Shown in pieces: positions 7,513-13,996 of a stretch of 15,519 bases of DNA. The DNA comes from Gammaproteobacteria bacterium (GTDB taxonomy: Bacteria > Pseudomonadota > Gammaproteobacteria > SZUA-140). The stretch spans positions 1 through 15,519 of the forward strand of contig QIHH01000190.1 in NCBI GenBank assembly GCA_003230195.1. The letters are read 5' to 3'. Position numbers and translations under genes: made by a program. The notes beneath the pieces are model-generated. The model was not told where the DNA came from. It saw nothing but the letters and a program-made list of their open reading frames with translations, and did no database searches. Position 1 is the first letter of the stretch, and the number at the start of each line of letters is the position of its first letter.

Positions 7513-10500
7513 TTAAATGCCATTTTGAGCGGTTGCATGGCCACGGGCTCGGCACAAACGCACGCATGTTGATGCCAACAGTAAAAGCAGAATTCCATAC
7601 GGTGCACCACCGCCAATGTCAGGTAAGGGGAGGATCTGCACAGGTGGCGGCTGTTCGCCTGGAAGAGGGACGACGGCAATACCACCTGGATCGATAATAA
7701 CGCCATTGGCTACACCATCGGCATCATTGAGGCCACCATCTTCGAGCAGCAACTGTACGCATAGATGACCTGGGATTAGACCGGGACGATAGGCACTGCT
7801 ATTGGGAGGAGGGCAACTGCCGTTACTGCCGGAAGCGGAAGCTAGGGTATTGTTTTCATCAACAATAAAACTCTGCCAGCCGCTGGACATTAGTTTTCGG
7901 TAGTATGGGCCGGTTGGGATAGCCGTTCGTAATGGAATCACCACAAGAGCAGAATCGCCTGCTTGACTGAGGCCATGAATCTCAAAATCGAATAGTCCAC
8001 CAACATTAAAGTAGTCATCATTTGGGGATCGGACGCTTGTCGCATAAGTTTCGATGGTAGAAGCACTTACCTGCAGGCCATTAGTGGCTGATTCAAAGGC
8101 GATGGCCCCGAGGCGCAGTTGTAGGCCCGGTTGTGTTTCAACCAGGTGTCGAGATTGATCTGTCTGTTGTAGTGCAATAACATGGCTTAGTGCAATTTCA
8201 TCATATTGATCGGCGATGCCATCATCGTCTCTATCTTCATGATCTTCATCAGCGGGAACGCTGACCACGACTTTAAATCGGTGTTTTTGGGTGCTGACTA
8301 AATCACCGTCATCACTTACCTTGACTGCGATGGTGTATGTGCCAACATTTAGGAGACTAGGATTAAATGTGAAGGTGTCATTTGTGGTATCACCGTGGTT
8401 ATCCACCAGTGTATTGTCACTTTCGCTCCAGTCAAATACAGTTATTGCATTGCGATCAGTGACAGAGGCGACAACGGTAGCGAAGATGATCGTTACATTG
8501 TTAGGGTCGGGGTCTGCGTCGGCAACTACGGTTGAGGTATGGGTGCCGCCTTGCGTCATTAGTAGCGATATTTTTGGCGCAATGTTTTGTTCTGTGATGG
8601 TGATGGTATGAGTGGTTTTATGACCGGTAATGACATCTAAAGCGGTTAAGTCTCCCATTGTGAAAATAAGGGTTTCATCAACTTCTGTGGCATCCGCATC
8701 AGTGATAATAACAGAGACATTGCCACTGACATCGCCGCTAGTAATCGAGATGCTATTTGTCGCAATATCATAGTCATCAGAAGCGGCAGTACCACTCAGT
8801 GTGAATGGGATTGAGAGGTTAGAGGTAGTAGCGCCATTGAGGTGAACTGAAACAGTGGCAATTGTGCCTTCGTTGCTAATTTGGTCAATAGCAAAGTCAA
8901 CCATTGGTATGACATTAATCGTTTGTGTGGTGCTGGCGGTGGTGGCGTTACCTGCTGCATCGGTGGCGGTCCAGCTGATGGTATTAATACCGGGCCTAAA
9001 GGGGCCTCTGTTATCAGGAATGGCGCTGATAACGCCATCTTTGCCATCAACTGTGGTGGCAATGCCAAGGTCTACTGCTGTTAGTAGACCAGATGAGTTG
9101 ATGGTTTTGTCTGCAGGAACAGTGAAGTTCGCAGGTGGATAATCATCTTTTGTCGGATCAGTTCCTGCATCGAGTTCGTCCTGGTTGGTGACGCCATCGC
9201 CATCCAGATCTTGTTCGGCATCATTGACATCAGGGTTCAGGCCATATTTAATCTCATCAACGTCGCTCATGCCATCGCCATCACTATCTTGGCTTGGGTC
9301 TATTGTCACCGCTGCTGTTGAGTCGCTTGTCACACTTTCATCATAGCCTGCTCCATCGGTGTAGCTGACGGTAACAGTGATGGTTTGATTCTCATCACTA
9401 GCACTGAGCAGGTAGCTGTTACTATCTGTGCCGACAACACCGGCTACACCACTGTAACGCCACTGATATGAGAAGGTACCCAGTTCATTGACATCACTCA
9501 GCTCAGTGGTAACGGCAACTAATGTCTGCCCAATATAGGGCTGGCCATTAATCGTAACGTTACCTTGCAGTGGGGTGTTACCTGTGATTGTACCTGCATT
9601 AGTGCTGACAGATTCATCAGTACCACGCCTGTCGGTATAGCTGATGGTGACACTAATGGTCTGGCCGACGTCAGCATTGCCTAATAGATAATTACTGCTG
9701 GTGCCAACATTGATGCCGTTTCGTTGCCACTGATAACGAAATGTCCCGAGGCCATCATCATCAGTGAAATTAGTTCTTACGCTGAATGTAGTGTTTTCTT
9801 TGTGGTCACCAACGATCTCAATATTGCCGATAGGGGAATCATTAACATTGATTACTGTGATGTTGAAAGGGGGAAGCGAGGTGCTTTTGCTCTCATCACC
9901 TTCATTATCGGTCACTGTGAAGCTTATGTTGTTATAGGCGCCAACATCCCCGTTATCTGGACGGCCAGCTTCGCTGCTAAGCATGCCGGTAGCAGGCACG
10001 AAGGTAAGCCAGTCTGGTAGAAATGTGCCGGGTGTGACACTAAACACCAGTTCCCCTATGTCACTGTCGACATCGGCCGCGATCAGGGTGAAGTTGTAGT
10101 TAATATCTTCATTGATGCTGATGGGCGGGCTGTTGGTAAAGGTTGGTGCATCATTGATAGGGATGACAGTAATGCCAAATGATGCAAGTGTGTCACTTTC
10201 TCCATCTGAGTCGGTGACTGTCATTGAGATGCTAGGGTAGTCGCCGGTATCGCCATTGGTCGGTATGCCGCTAAGTGCGCCGTTACTAGTATTGAAATTT
10301 GCCCATTCAGGCTTATTGGTGATGCTGAAAATTCTTGTATCACCCACATCAACATCAATCACATTAGGTATGAAATTGTAGAGGCTATCTTCATTAATAA
10401 TGGTTGTAGGTGTGCCTCCAATCGTAGGTGCATCATTGGTGTTATTTACCGTGATGCTAAAGGCAGGAAGAGACGTGATTAGGCCGGCAGTATCCTCAAC

Positions 10501-11118
10501 AGTGAGAATGATATTGCTGTGAACGCGAACATCGCCATTTTCAGGGGTGCCGCTCAATTGCCCTGAGCTAGTATCAAAGGTTGTGATCCATGCTGGCTGG
10601 TTTTCAATTGAAAAAATTAGCGGGCTGCCGGAATCAACATCTCCAACGGTTGGAGTGGAATCATAGGGGCTATCTTCATTAATAGTTGAAAGTGGTGGGG
10701 TGATGAGGTGTGGTGGGTCATCGACAGGCAAAACATTAAAGGTGATGATGTTGGACGGGGTACTACTATCATCGCCATCATTTACCGTAAATTCAAAACG
10801 GGCGTAGTCATTTCCAGATTGATTCAGCGCGGGTTTAAAAGTGAAGTTGGTAAGGTTTGATACATTAATCTCTTGATTGAGAATTACGTTGTTGTTAAAA
10901 AAACGTAAGGTTCCGGTAGTTTCGAGCGTTGTAATCTGAATGCTGGTAAAAGCATCATCATCCGCATCCAAATACCCAAAGTCAGTTTCTGAAAATGTAT
11001 AAGTGCTATCTTCATTGATTGTGATGGTGTTGTCACTAGCCGTCGGTACTGCAGCCTGTGCGCCGGGCAGCATGACTATCGAGACTAATGATAATAAAAT
11101 CAGCGAAAATGTCTGCAT
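7513..11118 (-). CDS. Large secreted multidomain surface protein, choice-of-anchor U type
   Basis: A 1201-residue exported protein of unknown binding target. A Sec signal peptide (residues 1-22, ending PGAQA) is followed by four cadherin/He_PIG-like repeats, each opening with an I-N-E-D box (N35, N147, N242, N336; spacing about 95 for the last three) and most closing with x-N-D-A/S-P. Two Ig-like repeats with YQWQ/YQWR cover about 430-605. A thrombospondin-3-like acidic region (DSDGDGMSD from 611, DLDGDGVTN from 637) suggests calcium binding. Then come an HYR-like domain (661-738), a Calx-beta-like domain (about 742-840), a PKD-like segment, a second acidic stretch (957-974), and a choice-of-anchor U domain (about 1005-1146, with FEIHGL, YRKL, GHLCVQLLLEDGG and DPGG). 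The tail is a Pro-rich linker, GGGAP (1169-1173), a short hydrophobic segment and Arg residues, resembling a GlyGly-CTERM-type sorting signal. The ATG has only a poor ribosome site (AGGT). Role (adhesion or matrix) is inferred from architecture. Confidence 0.9.
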   Translation of the reverse strand: MQTFSLILLSLVSIVMLPGAQAAVPTASDNTITINEDSTYTFSETDFGYLDADDDAFTSIQITTLETTGTLRFFNNNVILNQEINVSNLTNFTFKPALNQSGNDYARFEFTVNDGDDSSTPSNIITFNVLPVDDPPHLITPPLSTINEDSPYDSTPTVGDVDSGSPLIFSIENQPAWITTFDTSSGQLSGTPENGDVRVHSNIILTVEDTAGLITSLPAFSITVNNTNDAPTIGGTPTTIINEDSLYNFIPNVIDVDVGDTRIFSITNKPEWANFNTSNGALSGIPTNGDTGDYPSISMTVTDSDGESDTLASFGITVIPINDAPTFTNSPPISINEDINYNFTLIAADVDSDIGELVFSVTPGTFLPDWLTFVPATGMLSSEAGRPDNGDVGAYNNISFTVTDNEGDESKSTSLPPFNITVINVNDSPIGNIEIVGDHKENTTFSVRTNFTDDDGLGTFRYQWQRNGINVGTSSNYLLGNADVGQTISVTISYTDRRGTDESVSTNAGTITGNTPLQGNVTINGQPYIGQTLVAVTTELSDVNELGTFSYQWRYSGVAGVVGTDSNSYLLSASDENQTITVTVSYTDGAGYDESVTSDSTAAVTIDPSQDSDGDGMSDVDEIKYGLNPDVNDAEQDLDGDGVTNQDELDAGTDPTKDDYPPANFTVPADKTINSSGLLTAVDLGIATTVDGKDGVISAIPDNRGPFRPGINTISWTATDAAGNATTASTTQTINVIPMVDFAIDQISNEGTIATVSVHLNGATTSNLSIPFTLSGTAASDDYDIATNSISITSGDVSGNVSVIITDADATEVDETLIFTMGDLTALDVITGHKTTHTITITEQNIAPKISLLMTQGGTHTSTVVADADPDPNNVTIIFATVVASVTDRNAITVFDWSESDNTLVDNHGDTTNDTFTFNPSLLNVGTYTIAVKVSDDGDLVSTQKHRFKVVVSVPADEDHEDRDDDGIADQYDEIALSHVIALQQTDQSRHLVETQPGLQLRLGAIAFESATNGLQVSASTIETYATSVRSPNDDYFNVGGLFDFEIHGLSQAGDSALVVIPLRTAIPTGPYYRKLMSSGWQSFIVDENNTLASASGSNGSCPPPNSSAYRPGLIPGHLCVQLLLEDGGLNDADGVANGVIIDPGGIAVVPLPGEQPPPVQILPLPDIGGGAPYGILLLLLASTCVRLCRARGHATAQNGI

Positions 11119-11176
11119 GCTACTAAACCTATTAAGATTTCTATGAATTGTAAAAAGCGGCGTCCATGCGGGTAAT

Positions 11177-11211
11177 TGCCATTGGTTTATATGCAGGAAA
11201 ATTCAATGGCA
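11177..11211. repeat. 8-base perfect inverted repeat upstream of surface-protein gene
   Basis: TGCCATTG (11177-11184) and CAATGGCA (11204-11211) are perfect reverse complements separated by 19 bases. They lie about 60-95 bases before the start of the minus-strand surface-protein gene, just downstream of its possible -10 (11218-11223). They could be a hairpin in its leader or a dyad operator. No protein can be named for it. Confidence 0.45.
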
Positions 11212-11367
11212 GTAGTGATTATATATCGACATTTCAGATGAGTATCTTAACCTAATCTCAACCAATTATGGGGTTGTTTTACTGTATTTTGATTGTTTTG
11301 TCTGAAAGGTTTGTTTGTACCCTGTTTTTATATGTGAAAATTCCACCTGTTTGTCGGGCAAAGTGGT

Positions 11368-11514
11368 ATGGCAGTTATTGTGTTGATTGAGGTGGTTGTG
11401 CTGGAAATCCATATTCTGTTAGCAGAGATAGTGGTGATTGCTAATTTATTGCCGATAGCATTTGTGGCGGCAATGCTGCGTTTTATTTTTGATAATGGTT
11501 ACGATCGACTTTAG
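11368..11514 (+). CDS. Possible small hydrophobic protein, 48 residues
   Basis: ATG to TAG reads MAVIVLIEVVVLEIHILLAE, then IVVIANLLPIAFVAAMLRFI and a short polar tail, FDNGYDRL. Almost the whole peptide is hydrophobic, with one or two potential membrane segments broken by Glu residues. There is no Shine-Dalgarno sequence before the ATG, and an in-frame TGA lies eleven codons upstream, so the ORF cannot extend. It lies 53 bases before the cheX-like gene in the same direction. It may be a small membrane protein or chance; I do not recognise it. Confidence 0.25.
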   Translation: MAVIVLIEVVVLEIHILLAEIVVIANLLPIAFVAAMLRFIFDNGYDRL

Positions 11515-11567
11515 TTAACCATTTGAATTTTATTGTAATTACCGGTGATAAGGATGGATTGGATTAA

Positions 11568-12032
11568 ATGGATGCAAAATTTATAAATCCAGTGTTAAAG
11601 GCCGTCGTCAATATCTTGCAAACGATGGCGCAGATTACGCCACAGCCGGGAAAGCCTGAAATTAAGCCTGATGATATTTCGCGTGGTGTCATCAGCGGTT
11701 TTATTGACCTAGCCGGCAGTGATGCGAGGGTTTCAGTTGCGGTGACCTTTTCGAAAGAGGCGATACTCGATATTGGTAGCCGAATGATGCATATGGAGTT
11801 AAAAGAGGTTGACGACATTATTAAAGATCTGGTCGGTGAAATGGCAAATATGGTGGCGGGTGGTGCAAAGGCCAACCTTCAGGAGGCCGGTTATGATTTT
11901 GATTTGACCTTACCATCGATTGTGGTAGGTGAAGCGCATCAAGTTAAACATAGTATTGAAGGTGTTACCTTGATTATGCCGTTTTCAATAGCAGCGGGTC
12001 AGTTCTATGTGGAAGTGTGTGCGCCCGATTAA
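11568..12032 (+). CDS. cheX: CheX-type chemotaxis protein phosphatase
   Basis: The CheC/CheX/FliY family removes phosphate from the response regulator CheY-P and so resets the flagellar motor or related outputs. The 154-residue length fits CheX. The family's catalytic signature D/S-x3-E-x2-N is seen as D87-L-V-G-E91-M-A-N94, followed by M-V-A-G-G-A-K, on the long helix that holds the active site. The N-terminal part (FINPVLKAVVNILQTM) and the FSKEAILDIGSRMM segment also fit. The usual E. coli phosphatase CheZ is unrelated. No other chemotaxis gene lies beside it, so it is an orphan here; the partner could be a CheY or another receiver protein elsewhere. The start is weakly supported: GGA lies four bases before the ATG and AAGGA lies further upstream. 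It converges with the pseudopilin gene, and no terminator is evident in the 68 bases between them. Confidence 0.85.
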   Translation: MDAKFINPVLKAVVNILQTMAQITPQPGKPEIKPDDISRGVISGFIDLAGSDARVSVAVTFSKEAILDIGSRMMHMELKEVDDIIKDLVGEMANMVAGGAKANLQEAGYDFDLTLPSIVVGEAHQVKHSIEGVTLIMPFSIAAGQFYVEVCAPD

Positions 12033-12100
12033 CAAATAGTATTGCCCTAGTTGATATATTACTGCCTCACTTAGCCGGTATTCTTTGCTTATTTCCTTTG

Positions 12101-12676
12101 CTATCCAGGGCATTTCCAGTCTTTACCATCCGGTTTTTTATCTGCAATACGTGTGCGTCCAGTGTTAGAAAGGACAACTGCTCGAGCATTGACAGAGCCT
12201 CGTTGATCGCAAAAAATGAAACTTGCATTGCTGCCATGAGAGTAGCCTTTGCTGCGAAAAACGACGCGTTTTCGATAGCGACTAGAGGTTATTTCAATGT
12301 TTTTTTTTGCCGCTTCCACATAAACAACCTCTTCTTCCTGTTCGAACTCCCGGTTAAAATTTTCATCGACAAATATTAGCCAGCCATTATGCCAGTGTGG
12401 TTGCCGGGCGCAACTGCCATCATCATTGGGGCAAATTACCATGGTGTGATGGCGCTTAATGGCCTCACTTCTTGCGTAATTGAAACTGGTGACCATGTTG
12501 TTAATTTGCGTTGTCATGCGGCTGTTTGCAACGATGTTTTGAAAAGTTGGGGCTGTCAGGTGAAATAAAATGGAAAAGATTGCCAGTATGATGACGAGCT
12601 CTATCAATGTGAACCCGCGGCAACCGTGGTGTGATGTATGCAAAGACGAGCAGTGGTTAGTGGGCAGTATTATCAC
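12101..12676 (-). CDS. fimT: Type IV pilus minor pseudopilin, FimT/GspH family
   Basis: A 191-residue prepilin-like protein. Residues 1-21 form a rather long leader ending in C-R-G, cut before F22; the mature end FTLIELVIILAIFSILF has Glu at position +5 and the hydrophobic helix needed for assembly in the inner membrane. The C-terminal GspH/FimT domain includes the early segment YARSEAIKRH and, near the end, LSNTGRTRI. The G-R-T-R (173-176) matches the GRxR motif reported for the DNA-binding FimT of Legionella, which supports natural transformation. Several Cys residues (CPNDDGSC, FCDQRGS, KDWKCPG) could form disulfides. The start is GTG, supported by AAGGA seven bases upstream; an internal TTG (12643) would shorten the leader to 10 residues but lacks a ribosome site. 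No other minor pilin genes are adjacent. GspH of type II secretion is the alternative but is less likely outside a gsp operon. Confidence 0.85.
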   Translation of the reverse strand: MIILPTNHCSSLHTSHHGCRGFTLIELVIILAIFSILFHLTAPTFQNIVANSRMTTQINNMVTSFNYARSEAIKRHHTMVICPNDDGSCARQPHWHNGWLIFVDENFNREFEQEEEVVYVEAAKKNIEITSSRYRKRVVFRSKGYSHGSNASFIFCDQRGSVNARAVVLSNTGRTRIADKKPDGKDWKCPG

Positions 12677-12683
12677 AGTAGCA

Positions 12684-12688
12684 TCCTT
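12684..12688 (-). promoter_or_regulatory. Ribosome binding site of fimT (supports GTG start)
   Basis: On the minus strand, AAGGA lies seven bases before the GTG at 12676. It decides for GTG over the internal TTG at 12643, which has no such site. Confidence 0.7.
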
Positions 12689-12717
12689 GCTGTGGTGAAA
12701 ATCAATTATCGATGGAG

Positions 12718-12749
12718 CTCGCCTAGTGTTACGCTGAATATTAGGCGAG
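12718..12749. terminator. Strong hairpin between aminotransferase and fimT, no T-run
   Basis: CTCGCCTAGTGTT (12718-12730), loop ACGCTG, AATATTAGGCGAG (12737-12749). The outer eight base pairs are perfect on either strand. Read as plus-strand RNA, five further pairs form, two of them G.U, giving a 13-pair stem with a 6-base loop; read as minus-strand RNA those two become A.C mismatches. It starts eight bases after the aminotransferase stop, where a terminator is expected, but no uridine tract follows in either direction. It may be an atypical terminator, a 3'-end stabiliser or a processing site. Confidence 0.5.
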
Positions 12750-12757
12750 GGTGTTAC

Positions 12758-13936
12758 TTATTTGAGCGCATTTTTTATCCGAATTAATCCTTCCTGTAGA
12801 TTTTCCATGCTGGTGGCAAATGAGAGGCGCATATAGCCGGGTGCGCCAAAGGCGGAGCCCGGTACGAGCGCCACGCCAGCCTCGTTGATGAGGAATTCAC
12901 CAAACTCGACGTCATTGTTGATACCTGCCAGTTTTGCATATGCCGCTTCCATTTTAGGGAAGGCATAAAAGGCACCATCTGAAGGCAGGCATTCAACCCC
13001 TTCGATCTGATTGAGGGCCTCAACCACAAAATCATGGCGCTCCTTGAACTGCCTATTCATTCCATTAATAAAAGACTGGTCACCCTCAAGAGCAGCCTGT
13101 GCCGCAACCTGTGATATCGAGGTGGGGTTTGAAGTGCTTTGCGACTGAATTTTTTTCATCGCATTGATCAGCGGCAGCGGCCCGCCCGCATAGCCGATAC
13201 GCCAGCCAGTCATTGAGTAGGCCTTGGAGACACCGTTAAGTACAATCGTGCGCTCATAGAGATCCGGGTTGACGGTTAGAATATTTTTGAACGGCTCACC
13301 GGACCATCCTATGTGCTCGTAGATATCGTCACTCGCCACCATCACCTGTGGGTGCTTGCGCAGTACTTCCCCAAGGGCCGCCAATTCGGCGTGGTTGTAT
13401 GCCGCACCACTTGGGTTGGATGGGCTGTTGATCACCATTAGTTTTGTTTTAGGGGTGATTGCCGCTTTCAGTTGAGCAGGGGTGATCTTGAAGCCTTGTT
13501 CCAAGCCGCTTTCGATAATCACCGGAGTGGCGTCGGCAAGCAGTACCATATCCGGGTAGGAGACCCAGTAAGGGGCGGGGATGATCACCTCGTCACCTTT
13601 ATTTAATAGCGCCTGAGCCATGTTGTAAAAGCTTTGTTTGCCACCGACTGAGACCAGGATCTGATCCGGGGTGTATTCCAGCTGATTGTCACGCGCAAAC
13701 TTAGCGATGACGGCCTTTCTTAGTTCTATTGTGCCGTTGACAGCAGTATATTTAGTGAACCCGGTATTAATGGCTTCAATTGCCGCGGCTTTAATATGAT
13801 TCGGGGTATCAAAATCAGGCTCGCCAGCACCAAACCCGATGATGTTTTTACCTTCGGCTTTTAGCTGTGCGGCACGTGCAGTGATGGCTAGTGTTGGGGA
13901 GGGTTTGACTCGCTGTACTCGGGTTGATAGTTCCAC
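12758..13936 (-). CDS. aspC: PLP-dependent class I aminotransferase (aspartate type)
   Basis: A cytoplasmic fold-type I enzyme that moves amino groups between amino acids such as aspartate and 2-oxo acids. With the chosen start it has 392 residues, the usual length for the Ib group of aspartate aminotransferases (Thermus/Rhizobium AatA type) rather than the E. coli AspC group. Motifs, in that numbering: GAGEPDFDTP near the N-terminus, N174 in SNPSG, the D-D-I-Y segment, the PLP lysine K238 in GVSKAYSMTGWRIG with R246, and the substrate-carboxylate arginine R370 in YMRLSF. I chose GTG 13936 because AAGGA lies seven bases upstream and family members begin M-x-L-S-x-R-V; a GTG at 13954 would add six residues (V-S-K-D-K-K) but its AGAGG lies 11 bases away. 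It is divergent from uvrB across 60 bases. Exact substrate range cannot be told from sequence; some relatives act on several amino acids. Confidence 0.92.
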   Translation of the reverse strand: MELSTRVQRVKPSPTLAITARAAQLKAEGKNIIGFGAGEPDFDTPNHIKAAAIEAINTGFTKYTAVNGTIELRKAVIAKFARDNQLEYTPDQILVSVGGKQSFYNMAQALLNKGDEVIIPAPYWVSYPDMVLLADATPVIIESGLEQGFKITPAQLKAAITPKTKLMVINSPSNPSGAAYNHAELAALGEVLRKHPQVMVASDDIYEHIGWSGEPFKNILTVNPDLYERTIVLNGVSKAYSMTGWRIGYAGGPLPLINAMKKIQSQSTSNPTSISQVAAQAALEGDQSFINGMNRQFKERHDFVVEALNQIEGVECLPSDGAFYAFPKMEAAYAKLAGINNDVEFGEFLINEAGVALVPGSAFGAPGYMRLSFATSMENLQEGLIRIKNALK

Positions 13937-13943
13937 TTTTTTA

Positions 13944-13948
13944 TCCTT
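13944..13948 (-). promoter_or_regulatory. Ribosome binding site deciding the aminotransferase start
   Basis: Minus-strand AAGGA sits seven bases before GTG 13936 and inside the six-codon extension that a start at 13954 would create. This favours the shorter protein. Confidence 0.65.
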
Positions 13949-13996
13949 ACTCACAAATTGTTAAACCTCTAGCGGCAGTCTGTAATATACTTGAGA

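Larger units (their letters stand above)
11119..11567. other. 449-base divergent intergenic region
   Basis: This gap lies between the divergently read surface-protein gene and the cheX-like gene, so it should carry promoters for both. It is AT-rich. I see an 8-base inverted repeat (11177-11211), a minus-strand TATAAT (bases 11218-11223) without a convincing -35 partner, a weak hairpin CAACC/GGTTG (11259-11276) followed by TTTT, and one 48-codon hydrophobic ORF (11368-11514). No RNA gene, riboswitch or mobile-element remnant is recognisable. Confidence 0.5.

Noticed and set aside
8291..9142. Several open frames on the plus strand inside the surface-protein gene
   Set aside because: They are low-complexity Val/Ala/Ser-rich reverse readings of repeat-rich coding sequence, without ribosome sites.
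11259..11280. Hairpin CAACC/GGTTG followed by TTTT as a terminator
   Set aside because: The stem is only five pairs with an 8-base loop, and no plus-strand gene ends upstream that would need it.
12017..12379. 120-codon plus-strand ORF overlapping fimT
   Set aside because: It is antisense to a clear pseudopilin gene, overlaps the end of cheX and has no recognisable protein features.
13980..13995. LexA-box-like sequence before uvrB (CTGT, AT-rich spacer, TGAG)
   Set aside because: The left half-site is right but the right half should be ACAG and matches only two of four bases; too weak to claim SOS control.
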